A stretch of 64,000 nt of DNA from contig NC_088714.1 in NCBI RefSeq assembly GCF_963576615.1, positions 66,109,667-66,173,666 on the forward strand, in the 5' to 3' direction. Positions within the stretch are counted from its first letter, which is position 1, and every line of letters begins with the position of its first letter. The notes beneath the pieces are model-generated. The model made no database searches and was not told where the DNA came from. It saw only the letters and a program-made list of their open reading frames with translations. Source of the DNA: Watersipora subatra. Lineage: Eukaryota > Bryozoa > Gymnolaemata > Cheilostomatida > Watersiporidae. This document shows positions 43,901 to 51,700 of the stretch, one piece after another. Position numbers and translations under genes: made by a program.

Positions 43901-46565
43901 AGCTGTGGTGTCATGCCTACATAGCTGTGGTGTAATGCTTACATAACTGTGGTGTCATGCCTACATAGCTGTGATGTCATGCTTACGTAGCTGTGGTATC
44001 AGGCTTACATAGCTGTGGTGTCACACTTACATAGCTGTGGTGTCCTGCCTAGTTAGATGTAGTGTCATGCTTACATAGCTGTGTTGTCATGCCTACTTTG
44101 CTGTAGTGTCATGTTTACATAGCTGTGTTGTCATGCCTACATATCTGTGGTGTCACATTTATGTAAGTCAGGTGTTACACTTACTTAACTGTACTTTCAC
44201 ATTTATGCACCTGTCATGTAAGACTCATGCAGTTTCAATGTCACACTAAGTTATGGTGGTAACATTACAGTCTGTTACTGTTGTGATATAAAAGTGTTCT
44301 TCAAAATCTTGCGTCATGCTTCAGGTGTTACTCAACAGTTTGATAAAAAAGGGTTTTTTTCCAATAATAAAACTGGCATGGCATGTTACGGCTATTTTAA
44401 ATAGCGTTGTCTTACGACATCATACCTTGCTTGTAGAAAAGGACGGGTCGATGGCAGCAAATACAACACCGAGAGTCAGTACAAGATTAGGGAAAGGTTT
44501 GACTACAGGTAAGGTCTACCAGACCAGAAACAGCGACATGGCTGAATCGAGTTTTACTTTAAAAGTGATTTATTATTGAATATTTGCCTGCAGCTGCTGA
44601 GTGGATGAGTTGGGGCCTTGGAAAGGGAGCTGAGCAGGTTGGTGGGCTCATAAAGTATGGTGGAGAAAAGATACGGGCCAACATGAGTTCAGATAATGAG
44701 GAGAAAAGTGTCGATGAAAGCCATAAGAGAAGGGTCATGCAGGCAAGATATGTGACAGATAAAGCAGTACGTATGAGCTCTGCAGCAGGCAAGTTAACCT
44801 TTCCAAGGCGATCTCTGTTGAACTCTATATTCTCTACCATTTGTTTCACCGACTGTCTTTCATCTGCACCTATTATAAGGAACCTTCAGTCAGTGCTTGT
44901 AATATTGATGGTATGTCTGTGACCAGTACCTGTAATATTAATGGTATGTTTGTGACCAGTACCTGTAATATTAATGGTATGTTCGTGACCAGTACCTGTA
45001 ATATTGATGGTATGTTTGTGACCAGTACCTGTAATATTGATGGTATGTTTGTGACCAGTACCTGTAATATTAATGGTATGTTTGTGACCAGTACCTGTAA
45101 TATTGATGGTATGTTCATGACCAGTACCTGTAATATTAATGGTATGTTTGTGATCAGTACCTGTAATATTGATGGTATGTTTGTGACCAGTACCTGTAAT
45201 ATTGATGGTATGTTTGTGACCAGTACCTGTAATATTAATGGTATGTTTGTGACCAGTACCTGTAATATTAACGGTATGTTTGTGACCAGTACCTGTAATA
45301 TTAATGGTATGTTTGTGACCAGTACCTGTAATATTAATGGTATGTTTGTGACCAGTACCTGTAATATTGATGGTATGTAATGTAGTCAGTGCTCTTGGAG
45401 AGATGACATTCAAGCTTGCGCAGCACACAGCTCCCTTTATAAAGTCACAGGTCAAAAAGGTGGTTCCCGATAGAGTGACAGTTAAGGTTACATCCAAAGA
45501 TGAAAGTGGCAGGTCAAAAATGGATGACGTAAAGGAAGTCGCTGCCGCTGGCATTAAAGGTGAACTTTTGTACATTAGGTACACCATATGCATTTCTACT
45601 CCATCTATTTCTCTTCTTTTTATGTTACTTCTGTGTGTCTTACCGTCATCATTTCTTGTACCTTTCCTTAATTCTCCTCACATCCCTCACATCCCCCCAT
45701 TATCTTTCTAGTTGTCTCTGTACAAGAGTTTCTCCAAATCTTTCTCCTTGTTCTTATGTTTGCCCTATTCTCTCTTTTTCTCATTTTATCTCTTTCCACC
45801 CCTTTTCTTATGTCTTCCCTCAACTCTCTCTCTCTTCACCTTCCTATTTCTCTCTGTTTTATGCCTTCCTTTATCTCTCACTTTGCATCTCTTTGTCTAC
45901 CTTTGTCTCTCCTTATCACCTGGTATTTTTGCTAGTGTTTTCTATTCACACCAGAACTCATGACCATAACTGCCACTAATCTCTTGAACACCCATTTGCC
46001 AGGCAGCAAATAGGAGTAAAATTCGCTGTGAAGAATATGCTATTAAGGCTAACATCCTTTTTGCATTGGATTTACTGAGCTTTGTTTGTCAGTTTTTTAT
46101 GGCATCCAGCGTTTTTCACAGGTTTTGGCATCATCTATATCAGTCTAGAGGAAGCTGGGAAGGCTCTTGGAAGGGTACTAGCCTCACAGACAAGTTCCAC
46201 CATGACCCACAAGTATGTTTAGTCTCCTCCTATTATTTTCTCCTATCACATCTTATTAGTATGTTTAGTCTCTTCCTATCACTGTTTAGCCCCGCCCCAC
46301 ATCACAAGTCATGTCACGTGTAACACAGCCAATGCTTTTTTGTCACAGATATGGCAGCGAATATGGAGAGGTCACGGAGCATGCCATGTATGCTGTGGGA
46401 AACACTCTTTTATCAGCGCATAATGTCAAATGCTTAGGTCCTAAGTCTATAGCTAAGAGGGCCGCTAAGGACACGGCCAAAGTAATGGTCCAAGAAAAAG
46501 ATGATCGAGCGGTGCCCACCACTATTGAAATAACTGATGTTACTGACGAATACGCAGGAACATGA
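24463..46565 (+). CDS. SPART: spartin homologue (SPART/SPG20), complete
   Basis: Spartin is a cytosolic adaptor at endosomes and lipid droplets, linked in humans to Troyer syndrome. Eleven exons join in phase to 556 aa plus stop: 24463-24584, 25187-25398, 26993-27117, 28591-28708, 28963-29058, 36674-36922, 44437-44508, 44594-44788, 45386-45559, 46122-46212, 46349-46565. An MIT domain (about residues 33-108, 'QLGQQAFVLVSSALEHDE', 'ALQSYEKGVRLLKEALAI') binds ESCRT-III tails in the family. The middle region has 'VYFITPEGYVSTPSYPSPLK' and 'LVEDITPSLQMQNGAYIFPD'. The C-terminal senescence domain (about 320-530) has 'AAEWMSWGLGKGAEQVGGLI' and 'YGSEYGEVTEHAMYAVGNTL'. An in-frame stop (tag) precedes the ATG. 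The human PPxY ubiquitin-ligase motif is here 'LPSYEE'. The protein is shorter than human (666 aa). Introns 5 and 6 (7.6 and 7.5 kb) are swollen by transposons and satellites. The exon 6 donor (36922 or 36933) and exon 7 start are the least certain joins. Confidence 0.92.
25187..25398 (+). CDS. SPART: spartin exon 2 (MIT domain)
   Basis: Acceptor 'cctcacacag', donor gtgagt. Encodes the rest of the three-helix MIT domain, ending 'AHAQSRVNELVSFQQ'. Confidence 0.93.
25425..26050. repeat. 30-bp minisatellite in spartin intron 2
   Basis: About 20 copies of 'gttgacactcctgtatatat' plus 'cagtcctttt', with variants. It starts about 27 bp after the exon 2 donor. Confidence 0.93.
26215..26795. repeat. 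20-bp minisatellite in spartin intron 2
   Basis: About 29 nearly identical copies of 'tctactcactctatgtatca'. All three plus frames are open through it, producing three spurious ~200-codon frames. Confidence 0.97.
26993..27117 (+). CDS. SPART: spartin exon 3
   Basis: Acceptor 'actggcttttag', donor caggtcatt. Encodes 'LPLRQTSLPSYEEASSPSSQ' and 'ADVLLEIASSQ'; phase fits both sides. Confidence 0.82.
27197..28118. repeat. 51-bp minisatellite in spartin intron 3, TIR-like unit
   Basis: About 18 copies of a 49-51 bp unit beginning 'tatacagtcaaaccttgact' and continuing 'tatgatcaccactacatata'. The 'TACAGTCAAAC' start matches the terminal repeat of the pogo-type element at 9079. Confidence 0.95.
28591..28708 (+). 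CDS. SPART: spartin exon 4
   Basis: Acceptor 'tttctacgcag', donor gttggt. Encodes 'VYFITPEGYVSTPSYPSPLK' and 'CRFIEQTVPGAPKHFLQI'. Confidence 0.88.
28963..29058 (+). CDS. SPART: spartin exon 5
   Basis: Acceptor 'tatattgatag', donor gtaaca. Encodes 'LPLVEDITPSLQMQNGAYIF', matching the conserved 'PL.P...SP.L....GAY.FPD' block of spartins. Confidence 0.88.
29165..29830 (-). repeat. tRNA-like interspersed repeat, copy D
   Basis: On the minus strand 29218-29295 carries 'ttggttagacaattgcattg' (A-box-like) and 'gagttcaaatccagcagg' (B-box-like). The tail through 'cagtcagacaaagacagtcc' and 'aacactaaccttttttatac' is shared with copy C. Lies in spartin intron 5. Confidence 0.7.
29845..30134. repeat. 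minisatellite 'acttataatacatgtatatt', left half
   Basis: About 10 copies of a 22-30 bp unit ending 'gtctacttacttata'. The array resumes at 36575-36640 on the far side of a nested transposon cluster, so the cluster inserted into it. Confidence 0.88.
29904..29976. repeat. perfect 35-bp palindrome within the minisatellite
   Basis: Two perfect 35-bp arms with a 3-nt spacer (29939-29941), formed by an inverted copy of the repeat unit. Confidence 0.92.
30779..31031 (+). repeat. 5' LTR of gypsy element 2
   Basis: 253 bp, TG...CA ends, nearly identical to the 3' LTR at 35270-35521. Confidence 0.95.
31135..32217 (+). pseudogene. gag and protease remnant of gypsy element 2
   Basis: Opens 'MMNSGLKAPGELFFEGNVSD' and is broken by stops between about 31207 and 31625. 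The open part 31666-32217 carries a damaged zinc-knuckle region ('CKYRGYGHAKGRY...ENVC', with one Cys and His positions changed). The start of the retroviral-type aspartic protease follows, 'PFKIDAGAKTNCITL', where the usual DTG is DAG. Confidence 0.8.
32480..35055 (+). pseudogene. pol remnant of gypsy element 2 (RT-RNaseH-IN)
   Basis: RT: from about 32480 with a stop near 32535. It continues 'NWVTSMVCVEKKDGFVRICL', 'RLPFGLHSSA', a stop at 32841, then 'GVSIYFDDIIVAGKTQQQHD' (the YxDD box). RNase H: 33300-33600, 'LQVDVSKSGLRAVLLQEGKP' and 'YPQIDKELLAVVFGCERF'. Integrase: the zinc-binding part near 33980-34110 is shifted. The core at 34084-35055 keeps 'VAMDVM', 'ILADN' and 'FNGMAERYVQT', the three acidic positions of the DDE core. 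Several stops and at least one shift; probably inactive. Confidence 0.88.
35270..35521 (+). repeat. 3' LTR of gypsy element 2
   Basis: 252 bp, TG...CA ends, preceded by a polypurine tract at 35257-35269. Confidence 0.95.
36575..36640. repeat. minisatellite, right half beyond the nested cluster
   Basis: Copies of 'gatacatgtatattgtctac' match the array at 29845-30134 and mark the far side of the MITE insertion, directly upstream of spartin exon 6. Confidence 0.75.
36674..36922 (+). CDS. SPART: spartin exon 6
   Basis: Acceptor 'gtttttgtag'. Encodes 'VGIILDDSISSGDVEVFEHL' and a long Ser/Ala/Thr-rich linker. The preferred donor is gtagta after 36922 (phase 1); an alternative gtctaa after 36933 would need a different exon 7 start. 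Confidence 0.75.
37085..37215 (-). repeat. tRNA-like repeat, copy E
   Basis: On the minus strand 37135-37206 has matching ends (atccc...gggat), a D-arm-like 'tagcttaatgggttagct' and a T-arm-like 'gaggttctgatatcaaaacc'. No good anticodon stem forms, so I read it as a tRNA-derived repeat rather than a tRNA gene. Confidence 0.55.
37425..38170 (-). repeat. tRNA-like interspersed repeat, copy F (long)
   Basis: Shares with copy B the lead-in 'gtgtccagttatagtgatca', the tRNA-like block ('agcttagcctagtggttaag' on the minus strand) and the middle 'ttattatgaattaatataac'. The terminal 'aacgccaggcattcacctag' near 38150 is also shared. Confidence 0.65.
38180..38233. repeat. (TA)n/(TATG)n microsatellite
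   Basis: Alternating 'tatatatatg' and pure TA runs directly beside the 3' end of the R2/R4-type element. Confidence 0.9.
38234..40850 (-). mobile_element. non-LTR retrotransposon of the R2/R4 (restriction-like endonuclease) group
   Basis: A 5'-truncated element in antisense to spartin, within intron 6. Both sides abut TA microsatellites (38180-38233 and from 40867). Coding content is described in the pseudogene entry. The short stretch between the stop codon (38296) and the TA tract is the 3' UTR. Confidence 0.85.
38296..40824 (-). pseudogene. R2/R4-type LINE polyprotein, one frame with three stops
   Basis: Replication protein of the element: reverse transcriptase plus endonuclease. A single frame of 843 codons is interrupted only by TGA (40510-40512), TAA (39766-39768) and TAG (39331-39333). 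RT motifs: 'AMAWIDYKKAYDSIPHSW', 'RGIYQGDSLSPLLFCICL', 'FYMDDIKLYANKE'. The C-terminal part has a CCHC zinc finger 'CRLCKDAPETIQHIISGC' (C-x2-C-x8-H-x4-C). The restriction-like endonuclease follows, 'NQPDIVVVDKENKRATIIDI' (PD...D). This CCHC-plus-PD..D arrangement defines the R2/R4/NeSL group; 'MDDIKLYA' fits R4/Dong-like members. No frameshifts, so decay is mild. Confidence 0.9.
40851..40948. repeat. 98-bp palindrome around a TA microsatellite
   Basis: 'aaatattctcgtagctcata' on the left and its exact complement on the right flank about 60 bp of (TA)n. The whole is a perfect inverted repeat able to form a cruciform. Confidence 0.93.
41243..43672. repeat. 24-bp satellite, about 100 copies, in spartin intron 6
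   Basis: Unit 'atgacaaaatgtcactgcca' plus 'catc', with three main variants (catc, caac, tatc endings). Each unit contains the dyad TGACAaaaTGTCA. A higher-order period of about 621-624 bp is visible: 'gacaaagtgtcac' recurs at about 41690 and 42310, and 'cacttttacatcatgac' at 41338, 41555 and 42176. Because 24 is divisible by 3, frames of 760-830 codons are open on both strands; I do not regard them as genes. Confidence 0.97.
43855..44170. repeat. 22-bp minisatellite in spartin intron 6
   Basis: About 14 diverged copies of 'cttacatagctgtggtgtca'. Confidence 0.88.
44437..44508 (+). CDS. SPART: spartin exon 7
   Basis: Acceptor 'ccttgcttgtag', donor gtaagg. Encodes 'TTPRVSTRLGKGLTT', the entry to the senescence domain. 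A longer version starting at about 44325 is open in frame but adds hydrophobic sequence unlike the family. Confidence 0.75.
44594..44788 (+). CDS. SPART: spartin exon 8 (senescence domain)
   Basis: Acceptor 'tttgcctgcag'. Encodes 'EWMSWGLGKGAEQVGGLIKY' onwards. It ends at cag|gcaagt, a GC-AG intron; using it gives the correct phase into exon 9. Confidence 0.9.
44789..44794 (+). promoter_or_regulatory. SPART: GC splice donor of spartin intron 8
   Basis: cag|gcaagt is the preferred context for GC-AG introns. It alone gives the correct phase between exons 8 and 9. Confidence 0.75.
44896..45378. repeat. 33-bp minisatellite filling spartin intron 8
   Basis: About 14 copies of 'agtacctgtaatattaatgg' plus 'tatgtttgtgacc'. 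Each copy contains GGTATGT (a good 5' splice site) and ACCAG (3' splice-like). The array ends 8 bp before exon 9. Confidence 0.95.
45386..45559 (+). CDS. SPART: spartin exon 9 (senescence domain)
   Basis: Acceptor 'gtaatgtag', only 8 bp after the end of a 33-bp minisatellite. Encodes 'LGEMTFKLAQHTAPFIKSQV' and a charged segment. Donor gtgaac. Confidence 0.88.
46122..46212 (+). CDS. SPART: spartin exon 10
   Basis: Acceptor 'gtttttcacag', donor gtatgt, phase 2 out. Encodes 'GFGIIYISLEEAGKALGRVL'. Confidence 0.88.
46349..46565 (+). CDS. SPART: spartin exon 11 (stop codon)
   Basis: Acceptor 'ttttgtcacag'. Encodes 'YGSEYGEVTEHAMYAVGNTL' and ends 'TDVTDEYAGT' then TGA. Confidence 0.92.
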
Positions 46566-46744
46566 CTGCCTTTTCATATTACTTTTCTATGTGGCAATAT
46601 CTCTGTATTTATTTTCTAAACTTACTAACTTACCAGGTATTTAATACATCTTTATCAAAGGTCATGACTTCACTCTTCCTGTTGTTATCAATGGTAAAGA
46701 CCCATTGCTATTCTTTGAGCGTGACCAGTCATTATCAGAACTCT

Positions 46745-46925
46745 TCTTCGCTTGACCTCTTCTCCGCTTGACCTCTTCTCCGCTTGACCTCTTCTCCGCT
46801 TGACCTCTTCTCCGCTTGACATTCTCTTTACATCAATCTGCCATGTATTTCTTCCTTTTGTTGGTTTCCATCCTGTTGTTGGTTTCCATCCTGTTGTTGG
46901 TTTCCATCCTGTTGTTGGTTTCCAT
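46745..46925. repeat. two short minisatellites 3' of spartin
   Basis: 46745-46820: five copies of 'cgcttgacctcttctc'. 46855-46925: four copies of 'ttgttggtttccatcctg'. Both lie in the presumed 3' flank of spartin. Confidence 0.9.
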
Positions 46926-47131
46926 CATGTTCTCACCACCTGACTGTTATAGTTGCTACCATTGATTTAACAAAGTCTCGATTTTCTAATATCTTTTCTG
47001 TTGTTGTGTCTTTTTCATTTTAGTTTTTTGTCATCCTTTCTATTCTTATTTTCCAGTGTTGCTCTCTCATTCTCTTTCTCTCACTCTTATTCACACTACT
47101 CTCCCATTGTCACACATACATGTATTTCTAG

Positions 47132-47796
47132 TGAACTTTCTCAAGGGATTGCTGTTTGGCATAACTGAGGAGGCAATAGAGCTAGGGGCTAATCAGATTA
47201 TGATTCATATGTTGTGGAGAGTTAGTGGTGAACCTTTGTTTTGATGATCTCATATTACGAGCTGTGCCATGCTGTGCACATTTTAACCAGGTTTCATGAA
47301 AACAAATGTAAGTGTGGAGAAATATCGAATATGAAATACATACTGGAGTTGAACAGTATCACAACACAACACAACTGGCTTTTGTAAAAGCTACTAGTAA
47401 CCGATGATCTCGTATTGCATTTCAAGATGCTCAAAGTTCCATAAATCCATTCTGTAGGCACTAAGGCTATCTTGTGCAGCTCCATCAGACGCTAGTTTAA
47501 GACTCTAGTGCACCCTTCTGGCTGAATGCTGGTCATTTGAGTTTAAGTTTCTAACGACCTGACAACATCTGGCAGGTTATTAATATGGGAGTAGCTATAA
47601 TTGTTCTTTTAGGTCAATTGTGGTCTCCACCCAAATTATATTTCTCTACATTACCCTCTCCAGGCTACACTATGTCTCCGTTATTACACTACACCGTTAA
47701 TCTCTGCTACAAATGGTTTCAAAGGGCCAGCTCAATGGTTCGCAAGTTATTTGTGGGCTTTCCAATGGTTGCTAAACTAACAATGGAATTAATTAC
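47132..47796 (+). other. possible unassigned exons downstream of spartin
   Basis: At 47132 an acceptor-like 'tgtatttctag' precedes an open stretch 'NFLKGLLFGITEEAIELGAN', with donor-like gttagt near 47221. At 47667 'ccctctccag' precedes another open stretch ending at a stop at 47800 ('YKWFQRASSMVRKLFVGFPM'). I recognise no family and the phases do not join cleanly, so this could be a small unknown gene, an alternative spartin end, or chance. Confidence 0.2.
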
Positions 47797-47800
47797 ATGA

Positions 47801-48623
47801 TACCAATGTGAAACCATCAAGAATAGCTGAACCCAAAGCATAATTCAGTGTGTTCAGCCATGGACAGTCATCCCATACTTAATATACGCTATGCTATTGG
47901 ATGTATGAACATGAGTACATCACGTTTTTTCTTGTATATTCATGACTACAAGTACACAGTCATATAGTTTTTTCTATAGTACACCCTATGTGAGCTAGGG
48001 ATCATTATATATAGTATGTTAGTACGTTTCTCATGATTGTTGCATGTACAATCAAACGCTGGCATGATTTTGCTGCTCATTTTTGTTTTGCAAGGGTGTA
48101 CTGTTATAATGCTCCATATAAATGACATCCTTTGTAACTGACCAAAGCATTCTGTTGGCTACGGTCTGTCGTCTGATCAGTTTATGATAAAAGGAGTAGC
48201 ATTCCACCAAGCAATACCAAAGCCTTCATTTTAGGCAATTTCCTAACATGCATGATTACAGCAGCCAAATCGTCAAAGAATTTTGATACATATTAATCAC
48301 TTGTGTTACCACGGCAACAACTACAATCTTTAGCTTCTTTAACAATAAAAAGTGTTGGTGAGTCAGGGACTGCTCATTGGAGTGTTAAGTATTGTGTGAG
48401 CTGGTCGCAAGAAGAAATCGCTGGATACACAGGTGTAATCGAAAGGTAGGAGCATTACAGAGCTTTGAATTTCCAAGCTTTGAAAACCTGAAAAGTTCAG
48501 GTTAACTATCTGCTGAGCTTGTAGTTTTCATCTATGTAAATATTAGCAGACTTGGCAAGAAATATATGAACTATAAATTATAATAAACTGAACAATTTTT
48601 CAGAAAAAGGATCTTCCAGGAAA
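47801..48623. other. intergenic, upstream of the ENPP-type gene
   Basis: No coding signal recognised. The promoter and 5' UTR of the ENPP-type gene should lie here; 'aataaa' at 48344 is the only motif of note. Confidence 0.35.
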
Positions 48624-48718
48624 ATGCATCTAAAGGCAGCCATCATGCTGGTGGCAGCTCTAGCTAATGCTGTACTTGGAAAAAACAAGCTTATAATAGT
48701 GGGCATGTCAGGTCTCCG
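48624..48718 (+). CDS. ENPP-type exon 1 (signal peptide)
   Basis: ATG at 48624, encodes 'MHLKAAIMLVAALANAVLG' then 'KNKLIIVGMSGL'. Donor gtgagt, phase 2. Confidence 0.88.
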
Positions 48719-51700
48719 GTGAGTCTGCCATTTTATCTTTATCTCGATATTGTCAAACCTTTATGAGTGAGCACTTCTGTCTAGGTAGCTGTGTCTAATA
48801 CTCTGTAAAGGTAACTTGTCAACTAGTATCTGTAGGAGTTCATGGAGCACACCTGTAACAAATATTGTGTGTATTTGTTGTCTGTGTAGCCAGTATTGTG
48901 AGCAATGTTTCTAACAGAAACTAAATGAGCTTTTATAAACCTGTAAGGCTGTATATATACTCATGCATGATTATACAGAAGTTATCTGTACTATACGGTG
49001 ACTGTAACAGAAGTTATCTGTACTATACGGTGACTGTAACAGAAGTTATCTGTACTATACGGTGACTGTAACAGAAGTTATCTGTACTATATGGTGCCTG
49101 TAACAGAAGTTATCTGTACTATATGGTGCCTGTAACAGAAGTTATCTGTACTATATGGTGCCTGTAACAGAAGTTATCTGTACTATACGGTGACTATAAC
49201 AGAAGTTATCTGTACTGTAGGGTGCCTGTAACAGAAGTTGGCTGTACTATATGGTGCCTGTAACAGAAGTTATCTGTACTATACGGTGACTGTAACAGAA
49301 GTTATCTGTACTATAGGGTGACTGTCACAGAAGTTATGTGTACTATCTGGTGCCTGTAACAGAAGTTATCTGTACTATACGGTGACTGTAACAGAAGTTA
49401 TCTGTACTATAGGGTGACTGTAACAGAAGTTATCTGTACTGTAGGGTGACTGTAACAGAAGTTATCTGTACTATACGGTGACTGTAACAGAAGTTATCTG
49501 TACTGTAGGGTGACTGTAACAGAAGTTATCTGTACTGTAGGGTGACTGTAACAGAAGTTATCTGTACTATAGGGTGACTGTAACAGAAGTTATCTGTACT
49601 GTAGGGTGACTGTAACAGAAGTTATCTGTACTATACGGTGACTGTAACAGAAGTTATCTGTACTGTAGGGTGACTGTAACAGAAGTTATCTGTACTATAC
49701 GGTGACTGTAACAGAAGTTATCTGTACTGTAGGGTGGCTGTAACAGAAGTTATCTGTACTATACGGTGACTAACAGAAGTTACTGTTATCTGTACTGTGC
49801 TACAACTAAACTAGTACGAATGAACATGATGATGCAGTATATTTTTGTCTCCGTTTTACCGTACACCTAGTTAATAAATCAATACCTATTTTTACTAGCC
49901 AAAAGTGAGTGTACTCTTAAGCCTTCAGTCATAATAGAATATTTTCTCATAATAGCAATATATTAGCAGAGGGTCCTACACACATGAAACGAGCTCCTTT
50001 CAAAGCAACTAACACTGTAATACTACTCGTATCGTATCATACTTGACTTCCTCCTGTTTTCACTGTTACGCTTTGTTTTAATAAACTTGTAAAACAATAT
50101 ATGATTTTTTGTTCTTCTTGGATGATGCAACCCTATCCAATACCTTGCCACACTCGGCTGTGAGTAGCGTTAATAGAGCATTCTTTAACAGTTTTAATGT
50201 GTTAGTTATTGCAATTGTAAAGCTAGTCTATCCATACTATGGGCCAGCGTTAACTGGTTAGTCTGAAAATGATATCTAATCTCTAATAGAACATTTCTTT
50301 ATGATTAAATAGAAGGTAAAGGGTTACATCTCTCCTATCTTACAGACACGACTTTGTTGATCGTCCTTCTCTAGATGCGTTCCAACGTTTCATCAACACA
50401 GGATTCAAGGCGACAAAGGTGAAAATTCCCATGATAACTAACTCGTGGCCTTCTCTATGGACCCTGGCAACCGGTGGGTTCACTCATTATTTAATGCTCA
50501 TTCGATTTGCTTCCTCCTAGTTTCTCTCCCCTCAATTCCTTTCTATTTCACTTTTGAACTTTCTCTTTGCTATTCAAGCTTCAGCACTCTTTCTTCTTCG
50601 TCTTTCTTTGCTTCACACGCTTACCGCTATCTCTCTCCTTTCTTTTGTCATTTGGTCTCTTCTACTTTTCACATTTTCGCTAAGTGTTAGGCGTTTGCAG
50701 GGCCGTCTCTTTACCCTCCGACATCTCATCTGAGCATTGCTATCACGTCTGATTTCATGGTTGATGATGTTGTAGGCTTGTGGCCTGAAGAGCATGGAGT
50801 CATAGATGACATTATGTATGACCCGACTATCAATCTACCTTTTTATGGAGGCGTGACTAAAACAGACACTCGCTGGTTTCCTTATAAGCCCATCTGGATA
50901 TCTGCTGAAGAAGACGGTGTCAAAGCAGCTGTCTCTGGCTGGCCAGGTTGGTGCTGTTTGACTCGATGTGTTTGACTTGATGTGTTTGACTCGATGTGTT
51001 TGACTCGATGTCTCAGAATCCTTTCTTTGCCCTGCCACAGTTACTGCCTGAAACTGAGAGATACCTGTGAATCATACTGTCTATATGGTTGTGTTGTTAG
51101 CCCTGCCACAGTTACTGACTGAAACTGAGGGACACCTGTGAATCATACCATCTATAATCATACTATATGGTTGTGGAGGTGTACTTTACCACTTTCATTC
51201 ACACAGGCTTCATGAACTTAGTGTCAGCTGATTGGCATGTTGGCATTATTCACTGTCAACATCTGTTGTCCGGTTGCGTAGTTGACATGCCTGCGTCACC
51301 TCATTAACCCTGATAGACCAACTGAGGAAGTTAAAATTAGCCAAGCCTGATTTATAAGACTTGTTTAACAAGATTGGTTCAACTTTATTACTGCTTGTAT
51401 CTTACAAACACTAAACAGTAAACATCTACTGAAGGACTGAGATATACTCAATTCTATTACTGTAAATTCATAGCAACAGAAATTGTAATGATGCATGCTT
51501 CAATGGCACACAGCCATCAGCCAGGCAAGTAGAAAACCACAACTATCTGCCTCTGCAACAGCTAATGAGCTGGTAATCATGTGCTGCCAAGTGGCAGCAG
51601 AGCTGCTCTGATTCATCTATATAATTAAATGTAAAAAATAAGAGGTCATAAGGCATTTAGTTCTATAACAGACATGACAGTATACAGCATCTGCTCTTGG

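Noticed and set aside
44841-45593. Repeat-encoded frames around spartin intron 8
   Set aside because: The 33-bp unit keeps frames open on both strands; only the part from 45386 is spartin exon 9.
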